Below, piece by piece: positions 16,372-25,785 of a DNA stretch of 64,000 nucleotides; position 1 is the stretch's first letter; each line of letters starts with the position of its first letter. The position numbers and the translations under genes were made by a program. The stretch covers positions 42,260-106,259 of the forward strand of contig NZ_JANZNQ010000014.1 in the NCBI RefSeq assembly GCF_027257955.1. The letters run 5' to 3'. Below the pieces are notes generated by a model, which was given only the letters and a program-made list of their open reading frames with translations, did no database searches and was not told where the DNA came from. The stretch comes from Zhongshania aquatica (GTDB taxonomy: Bacteria; Pseudomonadota; Gammaproteobacteria; Pseudomonadales; Spongiibacteraceae).

Positions 16372-18783
16372 ATGCTGAGCAGACAGAACCGGTGTGTGTG
16401 GCTTGCGAGTATGCTTATGTGTGCCGTACAAATTGCAAATGCTGAGACAAGCACAGCGAATGCTGCTGAGCAGACCTCGGAAGCGTCAACGCGACGAATT
16501 TTAGAGGAGGTGGTCGTTAGCGCGCAAAAGGTAGAGCAATCCTCGCAAGACGTGCCTATTTCGCTAACGGCGGTGAGTGGCGACTTCATGCGCGAGGTGG
16601 GCGCGACGGGCTTGCAAGATATCGCGCCGTATATACCGAATGTGCGTTTCTCTTCAGATACTGATCCCGCACTGGCTCAAATTAATATTCGCGGATTTGG
16701 CTCCAACCCGCTGAACTCTGCGTTTGATAGTTCGGTTGGTTTTGTGCAAGACGAGGTGTTTTTTAACCGCCCCTCATATTACAACGAAGGTATGTTCGAT
16801 ATCGCGAGGGTAGAGGTCTTGCGCGGCCCGCAGGGAACGCTCTTTGGTAAAAACACCATCGCGGGGGTATTTAACGTAACGACTAAAGGGCCGACTGACG
16901 AGTTTTCTGCCGACTTACGTGTTAATAAGTCCGACCCTGAAGAAGTAAGTTATGAGGGTGGCATTGGTGGCATGGTAACGGACTGGTTTGGCGTTCGTCT
17001 TGCGGTGCAGGATATTAGCCGAGATGGCCAACTGTACAATCAGTTTTTGAATCGCCAAGATGACGAGCACGAACAAAACGCCCAGCGACTCAAATTACTA
17101 TTTTTACCGTCAGAAAATGTCTCGGTTGAAGTTATGGGGGTTACCTCGGAAACCTCTGCCAACTATTGGGGCCTCCAGTTAATGAATTTGGACGAGGGCA
17201 CAACTGATTTTTTGAAAAATTACGATCCCAATATTGAGGACGATCCCTACAACTTTACTAGCTCCTACGACCAAGATGGATTTTTGGATAAAACCTCAGA
17301 CACACTTAGTCTTAAAACCGATTGGGATATTGGTCCGGTTGGCGCCCTAAATAATCTCAATATGGTTTTGGTATTGGCGGACACTGAATTAACCATAGGT
17401 AGTTTGGTTGATTTAGATACCTCGCCCGCGAATCTCGCTATTTTAGAAGTGGTTTCCGACTACGAACAACAATCAGCAGAACTGCGTTTTACCGGCACCG
17501 CCGACAGCTTGTTCGGTATTGGTAGCGGTGTTGAGTTTGTCGTAGGCGCGTATATGTTTGAATCACGTTTCAGTCAGAAAACGCAAATTACGGCTGGTAG
17601 TGATTTTGGCGCCTACTTATTAACGGACGACGCCTTACAATTAGTGTCGGGTCAAACTGGTGTATCTAGCGGTGGATTATTAGGCGGCTTGAACTTGGCC
17701 GGTATTGGTTTGATTAGCGATATAACTGGCGGATTAATTGGCGATGATTATTTACAATTAGATTATCTTTTAAATGTCGACGCGCAGGCTATTTTTGCGC
17801 AAATGAGTTGGGCGCTAACAGATCAGTTTATTGTCACCCCCGGTATTCGTTTTAGCCGAGAGCAAAAAGTCGCTGATGCACGGGGCGAAGGCTTCTGTCA
17901 GACCGCCGCATTAGGAACACCTTGTTTAATGGAGACGGCGCTGAGTGCAGAAGATTATGATGAGCAGGGATTGAAACGAAAAGAAACCGATGTTTCACCC
18001 AAATTGTCATTTCAATATTATTTGAATACCGACACCAATGTATTTTTAACCTACGCACGTGGTTATAAAAGTGGCGGTTTCAATGCCTCATCCTTTGGTG
18101 GTGAGGATTTAAGCTTTGAGCCGGAAGAGGCAGCAACAATAGAGGCTGGTTTTAAAGGCGAGTTTTTTGACAACACCCTACGTTTGAATGCGGCGGTATA
18201 CCAAACCCAGTTCGATAATCTGCAAGTGCTGGCATTTAATGGCGCTTTCTTCGATGTCACTAACGCTGCGTCGGCAATCTCTCGTGGTTTAGAAATGGAC
18301 TTTATGTGGCTAACGCCGTTTGAGCCACTTAGCCTTGCGGGATCTTTGGGCTTACTTGACGCCAAATATGATAGCTATCCAAATGCCCCTGCGCCGGTTA
18401 CTAGTGGCTTAAATTCGAATCAAGATCTTAGCGGCAAGCGCATTGCCTTCGCCCCAGAACAGAGTGCCAGTATCACGCCAACATTGACCTTACCCTTGTT
18501 TGGTTTGGCAATGCGCGCCAGTGTCGATTATTTGTATCAAGGCAATCAATTTACCGATGGAGATTTGGATCCAAATAGTTACCTAAAAGGTTTTTCGCAA
18601 ATATCGGCGCGCATTAGCGTTGGTGCATGGGATCAGCGTTGGGCCGTCACCGTGGGTGGAAGCAATTTGACCGATGAAAAGGTGTTGAATCAGGTGTTAG
18701 ATACTGTGTTCTTTCCTGGCTCATATAACGCGCGGCAAAAGTCTGGCCGTAAAGTCTTTGCGTCTTTGTCCTTTGCTTGGTAG
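16372..18783 (+). CDS. TonB-dependent receptor
   Basis: This 803-residue outer-membrane receptor has a signal peptide (to about ANAE), a plug domain beginning after EEVVVSAQKVEQSSQDVPIS and containing VEVLRGPQGTLFGKNTIAG, then a long beta-barrel ending in F-A-W. The ATG at 16372 is preceded by TAAGGTGG; a longer GTG start would put 21 extra residues before the signal peptide. It faces the GST/SDR/CoA-transferase operon with a shared palindrome, so it may import that pathway's hydrophobic substrate (inference). Confidence 0.93.
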   Translation: MLSRQNRCVWLASMLMCAVQIANAETSTANAAEQTSEASTRRILEEVVVSAQKVEQSSQDVPISLTAVSGDFMREVGATGLQDIAPYIPNVRFSSDTDPALAQINIRGFGSNPLNSAFDSSVGFVQDEVFFNRPSYYNEGMFDIARVEVLRGPQGTLFGKNTIAGVFNVTTKGPTDEFSADLRVNKSDPEEVSYEGGIGGMVTDWFGVRLAVQDISRDGQLYNQFLNRQDDEHEQNAQRLKLLFLPSENVSVEVMGVTSETSANYWGLQLMNLDEGTTDFLKNYDPNIEDDPYNFTSSYDQDGFLDKTSDTLSLKTDWDIGPVGALNNLNMVLVLADTELTIGSLVDLDTSPANLAILEVVSDYEQQSAELRFTGTADSLFGIGSGVEFVVGAYMFESRFSQKTQITAGSDFGAYLLTDDALQLVSGQTGVSSGGLLGGLNLAGIGLISDITGGLIGDDYLQLDYLLNVDAQAIFAQMSWALTDQFIVTPGIRFSREQKVADARGEGFCQTAALGTPCLMETALSAEDYDEQGLKRKETDVSPKLSFQYYLNTDTNVFLTYARGYKSGGFNASSFGGEDLSFEPEEAATIEAGFKGEFFDNTLRLNAAVYQTQFDNLQVLAFNGAFFDVTNAASAISRGLEMDFMWLTPFEPLSLAGSLGLLDAKYDSYPNAPAPVTSGLNSNQDLSGKRIAFAPEQSASITPTLTLPLFGLAMRASVDYLYQGNQFTDGDLDPNSYLKGFSQISARISVGAWDQRWAVTVGGSNLTDEKVLNQVLDTVFFPGSYNARQKSGRKVFASLSFAW

Positions 18784-18859
18784 TTAGCTTCGTTCATTGA
18801 GCTTGGTCGGAACATATTGCTCACGCTGGCGGTCAAGTATTTTAGTCTTACCGCTTGCG

Positions 18860-19105
18860 CTAGTGTGGTAGTACGCGAATTACGATTTGCGAACTGATAA
18901 AGCAAAAAAGAAAGAAGATAATGGCGGCAAAAAAACCGGACAAAATTAATGGCTTGGGGTTTGATTCAGCAAGGTCTAGTAGTTTTTTCCGGCCAGAATG
19001 ATTTTGCAGTGCAAAAATGAGTGAGAAAGCTTGTGAGATAGCGTCAAAAAAGCCGAAGGGCTTCTTAGCGTGTTTCGACGTGGTACTTTTTTCTGTCTGT
19101 TCCAT
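18860..19105 (-). CDS. DUF2970 small membrane protein
   Basis: This 81-residue protein matches the DUF2970 pattern: an amphipathic N-terminal part (FFDAISQAFSLIFALQNHSG), then PKPLILSGFFAAIIFFLFCF as one membrane helix. Family members are small inner-membrane proteins of unknown role in Proteobacteria. It is an isolated gene. Confidence 0.72.
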   Translation of the reverse strand: MEQTEKSTTSKHAKKPFGFFDAISQAFSLIFALQNHSGRKKLLDLAESNPKPLILSGFFAAIIFFLFCFISSQIVIRVLPH

Positions 19106-19232
19106 GATGTCTACTCCGCTGATTGTTCAGCGTTTTCTGGTGATCTAGCCAATTTGTCTTGCTCGACAATAAAGTCACTCTAGCTGATTTGGGTTTGCAA
19201 AAGCAGGCGCAGTTAGCCATAAAAAGACCATA

Positions 19233-20645
19233 TCAGATTTGCTCATATACCAAACTGCCGAGTTTCTTTACGGCCTTGTCCATGTCGGGCGTCCACGGGC
19301 TGCAAGCGAAGTTTAGTCGTATGTAGTTTCGATACTGTTTGCTGGCCGAGAAAATGGGGCCGGGGGCAATACTGATATTTCTGCGTAACGCTGAGTTAAG
19401 AAGATCTAACGAGTTTACAGATTTTGGCAATTCCAGCCACAGGAAATAGCCGCCCGATATTGGCGTGATTAAGGTGCTGGCGGGGAAGTATGTAACTACC
19501 GCTGCACGCATGAGATCGTATTGTTGTTGCAGAGTGATCCGCAGTTTTCGCAAGTGTCTTTCGTAGCCACCGAATTGCAGATAGTCTGCGATTGCGACTT
19601 GCGCAGGCATCGATGTCGATAGCGTCGTCATTAATTTAAGTCGTTCTACCTGTTCGTGGAATCGCCCTGCGGCAGCCCAGCCTACTCGGTAGCCCGGTGC
19701 GAGACTTTTTGAAAATGATTTGCAGTGCATTACCCAGCCTTCGCGATCGAAGGCTTTGGCTGGTTTTGGCTGCTGATCGTTGTAATAGAGCTCCCCGTAA
19801 ACATCATCTTCTATCAGTGGTATTTGGTGCTCAGTTAACATTTCAACGAGCGTCTGTGTTTTGTTGTCAGATGTGCTGATACCACTCGGGTTTTGGACGT
19901 TCGTCATAAACCAGCATGCTTTTATCGGGTGCTCTTTGAGGGCGGCGGACAAAAATGCTAGATCAATTCCGTCCTCGGTGCAGGGTATTTCTACCGCATT
20001 TAGTTGTAGTCTCTCTACCGCTTGAAGACAGGCATAAAACGCTGGAGATTCAATGGCGATGAGATCTCCCGGTTTTGTTACTGCTTGCAGGCAAAGATTT
20101 AAAGCCTCAAGAGCGCCGTCGGTAATGATCACTTCCTCAAGCGGGATTTGGATCTGATTTGCAGCATAACGTTGAATAATTTGGCGTCGCAGTGCGAGAT
20201 TCCCCTGCGGCAGATGTGCAACGACATCGTTCATGTCGATATCTTTGGTCGCCTTTGCTAGGGACTTAGATAATCGTCTCAAAGGAAAAAATTCTGGGCT
20301 CGGAAACGCTGAGCCAAGCGGAAAAATTTTGGGGTCGCGAAGTGATTTTAGTACAGAGAATACCAAATCGCTGATCTCAATTGTGCTTGTTTTCGGCACA
20401 AGCGTCGCCTGATTTTTGACTGGTAGGGTGTGGTCTGGCTGTGTGCAAACAAAGAAGCCGGATCTAGGTTTAGAATAGATTAGACCGCGATTTTCAAGTA
20501 AGAAATACGCTTGATATACCGTAGACACGCTGGCTTTATAGGTTTTACTAATGTGGCGAACAGACGGGATGCGCTCATCAGATTTTAGTACGCCACTTTC
20601 AATCATATTGGCGATTTCCATGGCCAGCTTTTCGTACAGCTTCAT
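19233..20645 (-). CDS. MocR-type regulator (GntR-aminotransferase fusion)
   Basis: This 470-residue protein has an N-terminal GntR winged helix (about 5-70, IPSVRHISKTYKASVSTVYQAY) and a C-terminal class I aminotransferase fold with the PLP-binding Lys in CKSFSKSLAPGYRVGW. Such proteins sense PLP or amino compounds. It lies directly downstream of a second MocR gene with about 80 bases between. The two sequences are clearly different (470 and 466 residues, low identity), so this is not a recent duplication. Target genes are unknown. Confidence 0.9.
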   Translation of the reverse strand: MKLYEKLAMEIANMIESGVLKSDERIPSVRHISKTYKASVSTVYQAYFLLENRGLIYSKPRSGFFVCTQPDHTLPVKNQATLVPKTSTIEISDLVFSVLKSLRDPKIFPLGSAFPSPEFFPLRRLSKSLAKATKDIDMNDVVAHLPQGNLALRRQIIQRYAANQIQIPLEEVIITDGALEALNLCLQAVTKPGDLIAIESPAFYACLQAVERLQLNAVEIPCTEDGIDLAFLSAALKEHPIKACWFMTNVQNPSGISTSDNKTQTLVEMLTEHQIPLIEDDVYGELYYNDQQPKPAKAFDREGWVMHCKSFSKSLAPGYRVGWAAAGRFHEQVERLKLMTTLSTSMPAQVAIADYLQFGGYERHLRKLRITLQQQYDLMRAAVVTYFPASTLITPISGGYFLWLELPKSVNSLDLLNSALRRNISIAPGPIFSASKQYRNYIRLNFACSPWTPDMDKAVKKLGSLVYEQI

Positions 20646-20723
20646 TGGGTATCAAAGACTCCGCTTATTATTGTGTTGCGTTTCTTTATCGCGTGGTCAA
20701 TAGCTCATAGGCGATAGTTAATA

Positions 20724-22124
20724 TCAGTGGGTGTTAGAAAGTAAAAATGCCGGCTGTTCGATCACATCTGCCAACTGTTGCAAGCCGTCCTCCCAGTTGT
20801 CTCGGCTGATAGGTCCGCCATAGCAGATACGCAGAGCGTCGGGGGGATTGTTGTCGGTACTAAATGCGGCGCTGGCAACTGCGCTAACACCGAGTGAGCG
20901 CAGGTGAACCGCGAGTTCCGACGGATTCCAATTGGATGCCTTGGGTAATTTAAGCCACAGGTGGAAAGCTCCCGCGGCCCCTGAAATATGATTCCTTCCT
21001 AAATAGTGTTCGGCTAGTTTTAGGCGAGCGCTGCCTTCGGTGCGCACCGCTTTTAGCATGGCGTCTGCGGTGCCATCCGCAATCCACGTGCTGACCAAGG
21101 CGTCGGTTAGTGGCGAGGACATGACTGAAAGCGCGCGCATCGCACCGGAAATACGCTGTGTTTGCCGTTTGCCGGGGGCGTGTAAAAACGCTGAGCGCAA
21201 TCCGGGGCCAAAACATTTTGCGGTGCCGGTGATGTAGTAGCTTAGCTCTGGGGCTAGGTCTGCAAAGGGTGTTACCGGATCGTCGCACAGCATGGTGTAA
21301 GCGTCGTCTTCAATAATGGGAATGCTGTAGCGCAGTGCGATGTCAGCTAAGCCTTGGCGTCGACTTAGCGGAATGGTGGTGGTGGTCGGATTGTGAATGG
21401 TCGGATTTAAATACAAGACGGCCACACGGCCTTCTTTACACACGTCCTCAAAGGGTTTAGGCAGCGGGCCGTGCATGTCTCTTTCAAGGGAGTGGAGGGT
21501 GAGCCCGAGCTGTGCGGCAATTGCTTTCATACCGGGATAGATAAGGCTTTCTACACACACCAATTGGCCGGGTGATACTAGCTGCGTCATTAGACCGACA
21601 AGCGCGCTATGAATACCGGGGCAGATGAGTATGTTTTCCAGACGCGCATTCCCTAGGCGGCGATCTAGCCACATTAATGCGGTTTCTCGTTCGCGCTGCC
21701 CGCCGCCAAAAGATTGATAGCGAAACAGCGAGTAAAGGTCATGCTGTGCCAGCACTGCAATGGCACTGTCACGAACCTTCTCAATAAGTGTGGGGATAGC
21801 TGGTTCGATCAGCAAGTTCATTGTCATCTCGTAGCCGCCTTTGGCGGGGCCGAGGGATACGGCCTTGCCCTTAACAAAGCTACCAGAGCCGGGGTGCGAC
21901 TCGATAAGTCCGCGACGTTTAGCCTCGTTATAGGCGCGGGCGGCGGTGGTGTAGTTTATGTCTACGGCTGCGGCTAGGTCTCGTAAGGTGGGGAGTCGAT
22001 CTCTCGCCTGTAGGCGTCCGGATTCCACATCTTCTGCGATGAGATCGGCAATGAGTAAGTAGGCGGGGCGTCCCTTTTCTTTCGTTAGGGTTTTGGCCCA
22101 GCGTTGAAGTTCTGTCAAATTCAT
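20724..22124 (-). CDS. MocR-type regulator divergent from the Nit1C operon
   Basis: This is a 466-residue GntR/aminotransferase fusion. The winged helix occupies about residues 10-80 (LPTLRDLAAAVDINYTTAARAY). The aminotransferase part has IEDDAY and the PLP Lys in ITGTAKCFGPGLRSAFL. It faces nitB across 353 bases that contain seven TTGATYG-type repeats. MocR proteins typically bind direct repeats beside their own gene, so it is the best candidate regulator of the nit genes. This differs from pseudomonad Nit1C, where the neighbouring regulator is the sigma-54 activator NitA. Confidence 0.9.
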   Translation of the reverse strand: MNLTELQRWAKTLTKEKGRPAYLLIADLIAEDVESGRLQARDRLPTLRDLAAAVDINYTTAARAYNEAKRRGLIESHPGSGSFVKGKAVSLGPAKGGYEMTMNLLIEPAIPTLIEKVRDSAIAVLAQHDLYSLFRYQSFGGGQRERETALMWLDRRLGNARLENILICPGIHSALVGLMTQLVSPGQLVCVESLIYPGMKAIAAQLGLTLHSLERDMHGPLPKPFEDVCKEGRVAVLYLNPTIHNPTTTTIPLSRRQGLADIALRYSIPIIEDDAYTMLCDDPVTPFADLAPELSYYITGTAKCFGPGLRSAFLHAPGKRQTQRISGAMRALSVMSSPLTDALVSTWIADGTADAMLKAVRTEGSARLKLAEHYLGRNHISGAAGAFHLWLKLPKASNWNPSELAVHLRSLGVSAVASAAFSTDNNPPDALRICYGGPISRDNWEDGLQQLADVIEQPAFLLSNTH

Positions 22125-22161
22125 GTAAATCCTGCCTAGCCCATCAAAGCTGATATTGAAA

Positions 22162-22417
22162 TTGATCGTATCAGGTTTTTAAATTGATTGCATTGCGCGT
22201 GATCAGCAAATTTGCGGTGCGCTCTAAGCGCGCATTTACCAAAAAATGGCACATAGATAGTGCAATTACTGCTGAGCGCGACAATTTGTAATTTCTTTAT
22301 GGGGGCTTTAAAAAATAATTTATCGTGATTTTGATTTAGTGTTTTGGATTTGATTGCATATTGATCGCATTAAATGGGAAATTGATTGGCACCTTGATTG
22401 CTATGTCTTGATTGCAT
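22162..22417. promoter_or_regulatory. Array of TTGATYG repeats in the MocR/nit intergenic region
   Basis: TTGATTG or TTGATCG occurs with starts at 22162, 22184, 22350, 22361, 22382, 22394 and 22408. Most continue as GCAT or a close variant. The five nit-proximal copies are spaced 11, 21, 12 and 14 bases apart, close to whole helical turns, and all point the same way. This is the form expected for MocR operators. Confidence 0.65.
22387..22402 (+). promoter_or_regulatory. Sigma-54 (-24/-12) promoter match upstream of nitB
   Basis: TGGCAC-N5-TTGCT occurs with the GG and GC dinucleotides 12 bases apart, exactly as in RpoN promoters. The predicted start near 22413 gives a 65-base leader before the nitB ATG. 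The site is interleaved with the TTGATYG repeats. Confidence 0.6.
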
Positions 22418-22477
22418 CATTAGGCGGTCCGCCGGTGATCATTCTTTTTAAGAATCAATTTATGGAGAGACCCAGTC

Positions 22478-22960
22478 ATGCCAAAAGTAACTCAAGCAAT
22501 GCACAAGGCCGGTGATTATTTTGTGGACTACGAGGAAAAAGTATTTGAAGACGTAAAAGCAGAGGCTGGTCAAAAAGCCTTGGTCACCTTTCACACTGTC
22601 GCGTTCGAGGGCTCCATCGGTTTCGTCAATATGCTGCAGGCCACACGCTTGCTTCGCAAAGGGTTTGAAACATCAATTTTGCTCTATGGCCCTGGCGTTA
22701 CTCTTGGTCTTCAGCGGGGTTTCCCCACTATTGGCGATGAGGCGTTTCCGGGGCATCTGAACTTTAATAATCAGCTCAGTAAATTCATGGCCGAAGGCGG
22801 CAAGGTATTCGCTTGCCGATTTGCCTTGCAAGCACTTTATGGGCATGGCGAGCCTTCGCTGATTGAGGGCATTCGCCCGATTAATCCTCTTGATGTTCTC
22901 GACCTGAAGCTTCTTCACATCCGTGACAACGCGGTGATTATTGATACTTGGACTGTGTAA
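22478..22960 (+). CDS. nitB: NitB, MSMEG_0572/Sll0783 family nitrogen-starvation protein
   Basis: This 160-residue protein is the first gene of the Nit1C cluster. It shows the family pattern [20 protein letters not shown] and [20 protein letters not shown]. It is a small alpha/beta protein resembling the DsrE/peroxiredoxin-like fold, with no established activity. The start is preceded by TGGAGAGA. It is followed at 12 bases by the nitrilase gene. Homologues are always found with nitC to nitH and are induced by nitrogen limitation or cyanide in other bacteria (established for the cluster). Confidence 0.9.
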   Translation: MPKVTQAMHKAGDYFVDYEEKVFEDVKAEAGQKALVTFHTVAFEGSIGFVNMLQATRLLRKGFETSILLYGPGVTLGLQRGFPTIGDEAFPGHLNFNNQLSKFMAEGGKVFACRFALQALYGHGEPSLIEGIRPINPLDVLDLKLLHIRDNAVIIDTWTV

Positions 22961-22972
22961 GGAATTTATATC

Positions 22973-24034
22973 ATGGCGCAGAACAAAACGATTCGCGCCG
23001 CTGCTGTTCAGCTCTCTCCAGATTTGGAGAGCGCTGAAGGTACGCTGGCTAAAGTCCTCGACACCATCGACAAAGCGGCCGCCAAGGGCGTTGAACTCAT
23101 CGTGTTTCCAGAGACCTTCGTTCCGTACTATCCCTATTTTTCCTTTGTTTACCCACCGGTCGCGTCAGGGCCTGAGCATCTTCGTCTTTATGACGAGGCC
23201 GTTGTTGTGCCTGGCCCAATGACCAATGCTATTGCAGAACGCGCCCGTGCGAGAGAGATGGTGGTGGTGCTCGGTGTTAATGAGCGAGACAACGGCAGTC
23301 TGTACAACACGCAGCTGATTTTCGATGCAGATGGTGAGCTTTTATTAAAACGTCGCAAGTTAACCCCTACGTTTCACGAGCGTATGATTTGGGGGCAGGG
23401 CGATGCTTCTGGTTTAAAAGTAGCGGAAACCCGTGTCGGCCGAGTTGGCGCCTTGGCGTGTTGGGAGCATTACAATCCCTTGGCGCGTTACGCGCTAATG
23501 ACACAGCACGAGGAAATTCATTGCAGTCAATTTCCTGGCTCCTTGGTTGGCCCCATATTCGCCGACCAGATTGAGGCCACTATTCGCCACCACGCTTTAG
23601 AGGCGGGCTGCTTTGTGGTGAATTCTACCGGCTGGCTAACTGACACCCAGATTCAATCTATTACTTCCGATCCTAAACTCCAGCGCGGGCTTCGCGGTGG
23701 ATGTAACACCGCTATTGTTTCGCCTGAGGGCGTGCATTTGGCGACACCGTTGTTGGAAGGAGAAGGCCTTGTTATTGCCGATTTGGATATGAGGTTAATC
23801 ACCAAGCGCAAACGGATGATGGATTCTGTGGGCCACTATGCCCGTCCAGAGCTGCTCAGTTTGGCAATTAATGATCATGCGAGCAGCTATAGCCGGCCGA
23901 TGTTTGCCGAGCAGCCCGCTTCCCAGTCAGGCGCTAATTCAGGCGCCACTACCTTAAGTGCCACAGGAGAAGTCAGCGATGAAGGCGAAATCAACGCAGC
24001 AAATCGTCAGCGCGTCACAGCGGCTCATAACTGA
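22973..24034 (+). CDS. nitC: NitC, nitrilase of the Nit1C cluster (Nit6803-like)
   Basis: This 353-residue nitrilase-superfamily enzyme has the full catalytic set: E47 in [11 protein letters not shown]129 in [19 protein letters not shown] and C163 in [18 protein letters not shown]. These motifs identify a true nitrilase (nitrile to carboxylic acid plus ammonia) of the Synechocystis Nit6803 type. The last 50 or so residues are a low-complexity Ser/Ala/Gly tail. The last 56 bases overlap the next gene in another frame. Confidence 0.94.
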   Translation: MAQNKTIRAAAVQLSPDLESAEGTLAKVLDTIDKAAAKGVELIVFPETFVPYYPYFSFVYPPVASGPEHLRLYDEAVVVPGPMTNAIAERARAREMVVVLGVNERDNGSLYNTQLIFDADGELLLKRRKLTPTFHERMIWGQGDASGLKVAETRVGRVGALACWEHYNPLARYALMTQHEEIHCSQFPGSLVGPIFADQIEATIRHHALEAGCFVVNSTGWLTDTQIQSITSDPKLQRGLRGGCNTAIVSPEGVHLATPLLEGEGLVIADLDMRLITKRKRMMDSVGHYARPELLSLAINDHASSYSRPMFAEQPASQSGANSGATTLSATGEVSDEGEINAANRQRVTAAHN

Positions 24035-25091
24035 ACTACAAACCCAAGGTTTGCGACTTGCCGGTGGGCAGGGTGGCGCGCTTCGCCGCAAAGGCGGCGC
24101 AGGACCGAGCGATCATCAGGCGGTAACGATTGCCGATACCACCGTGATGGTACCTATTTATAGTGATGCCGCTTGGGACTCGTCTTTTTCCGTGGGTGAT
24201 AACGACGGCAGACGTACCTTGAATCACGACGGTATTCCCTTGGCGGACATTACCTTCGTCAATAATCCGCGCTTTTACGATCTTCACACCGCGGACGGTA
24301 TACCGTATTCCCAAATTGCTACTTTACACAGTCGTGACGTGCTTGCGACGACGGTATTGCAAACGTGTATCCGTTACGAAAGCCGTCGTAAGGCCTGCAA
24401 GTTTTGCTCAATTGGTCAGTCGCTGAGAGCTGGTCGAACGATCGCCCACAAAACGCCAGAGCAGTTGGCAGAAGTTGCTAAGGCGGCGGTCGAGCTTGAT
24501 GGTATTCAGCACATGGTTATGACCACCGGTACTCCTGCGACAGCGGATCGGGGTGCAGCGGTTCTCTGTGACAGTGCGCGCGCCGTCAAAGCGGCAGTGG
24601 CGCTGCCAATTCAAGGTCAGTGTGAACCCCCTCGGGATCCAATCTGGTATCAGCGAATGAAAGACGCGGGCATTGATGCGCTGGGCATGCATTTAGAAGT
24701 GGTGACGCCAGCGCTGAGAGATGAGCTGATGCCCGGCAAGGCTGAGCTGACGCTAGAGGTTTATATGCAAGCCTTTGCCGACGCGGTAGAGGTATTCGGA
24801 CGAGGACAGGTAAGCACCTATATTTTGGCAGGTCTTGGCGACAGCGAGCAGGCAATTTTAGATTGCTGTGAGCAGTTAATTGACTTGGGGGTGTACCCGT
24901 TTGTGGTGCCTTTTGTTCCTATTCGCGGCACGCCGCTGGAGGATCATCCCACGCCATCGGCGGAATTTATGGAGTCGGTATTGCAAGGCGTGGCCTCGCA
25001 ATTATCCCGCGCCGGTTTGCGCTCCGCGGATATTAAAGCGGGCTGTGGGCGCTGTGGTGCGTGTTCTACCTTGTCTAAGTATGAGCACTGA
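23979..25091 (+). CDS. nitD: NitD, MSMEG_0568 family radical SAM protein
   Basis: This 370-residue radical SAM protein of the Nit1C cluster has its presumed cluster cysteines at C130, C140 and C143 (a CX9CX2C spacing, not the usual CX3CX2C). A second Cys group lies near the C-terminus (GCGRCGACS). The ATG at 23979 is preceded by AGGAGA and lies 56 bases inside the nitC end. The reaction is unknown; the family occurs only with these neighbours. Confidence 0.92.
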   Translation: MKAKSTQQIVSASQRLITELQTQGLRLAGGQGGALRRKGGAGPSDHQAVTIADTTVMVPIYSDAAWDSSFSVGDNDGRRTLNHDGIPLADITFVNNPRFYDLHTADGIPYSQIATLHSRDVLATTVLQTCIRYESRRKACKFCSIGQSLRAGRTIAHKTPEQLAEVAKAAVELDGIQHMVMTTGTPATADRGAAVLCDSARAVKAAVALPIQGQCEPPRDPIWYQRMKDAGIDALGMHLEVVTPALRDELMPGKAELTLEVYMQAFADAVEVFGRGQVSTYILAGLGDSEQAILDCCEQLIDLGVYPFVVPFVPIRGTPLEDHPTPSAEFMESVLQGVASQLSRAGLRSADIKAGCGRCGACSTLSKYEH

Positions 25092-25101
25092 GGGATTCAT
25101 C

Positions 25102-25785
25102 ATGGAAAGCCTTCATAGTAAGTTGGCCCAGCCGCATTCAGTTGATAGCCCGCGCGGACTGCATGCATTGCCGTATAGCGGTTATACGATTAAATGGGCG
25201 AGTCTCGCGTGGGAGATTTCTGAGGCACAGGCACTTCGGCGTCGCGTGTTTTGCGAAGAACAGCAGCTGTTTGAGTCCGACGATCTCGATGTGCTCGACC
25301 ACGTAAATACCAAACAGAGGGCGATTAATTTAGTTGCACTGGGCAGTCTTTGCGGTTGGCACGAAGAAGTCGTGGCCACGGTGCGAATTCACCAAGAGGC
25401 ACCGGGAGTTTGGTATGGTTCGCGCTTAGCGGTAGATAAGAAATTTAGACGCCAAGGGCAGCTCGGCGCAAGCTTGATTAAGCTTGCGGTATCCAGTGCC
25501 CATGCGCTCGGCTGCAACTTATTTTTAGCCAATGTGCAGTTACAAAATGAAAGCCTGTTCACGCGTCTTCATTGGCAGCGAATTGGCACGAATGTGTTGC
25601 GCGACCAAGAGCACGCATTGATGCGTGCCGATTTAGATTTCTATCCACCGTGTCGCACCCCTTACAGCGGCTTTATGGTGCGCGGACGCGGTGCTCGAAC
25701 GTCAACTGCAGAACTCGCTCCCAGTTTGTTATCAATTTCTGCGCCAAAAAATCCACGTTTCAGCGCTGAAGGGGCGTCATTATGA
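25102..25785 (+). CDS. nitE: NitE, MSMEG_0567 family GNAT N-acetyltransferase
   Basis: This 227-residue GNAT-fold protein has an N-terminal Cys-containing segment (RRRVFCEEQQLF) and the acetyl-CoA site RLAVDKKFRRQGQLGASLI. The ATG at 25102 follows the nitD stop by 10 bases. The acceptor substrate is unknown but must relate to the nit pathway. Its end overlaps nitF by 4 bases (ATGA-type coupling). Confidence 0.9.
   Translation: MESLHSKLAQPHSVDSPRGLHALPYSGYTIKWASLAWEISEAQALRRRVFCEEQQLFESDDLDVLDHVNTKQRAINLVALGSLCGWHEEVVATVRIHQEAPGVWYGSRLAVDKKFRRQGQLGASLIKLAVSSAHALGCNLFLANVQLQNESLFTRLHWQRIGTNVLRDQEHALMRADLDFYPPCRTPYSGFMVRGRGARTSTAELAPSLLSISAPKNPRFSAEGASL

Noticed and set aside
19233..22124. The two MocR genes as a recent tandem duplication
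   Set aside because: Their sequences are very different throughout, so they are old paralogues that happen to be neighbours.
24880..25101. Long upstream extension of the nitE frame
   Set aside because: It overlaps nitD by about 200 bases and has no GNAT similarity; the ATG at 25102 follows the nitD stop.
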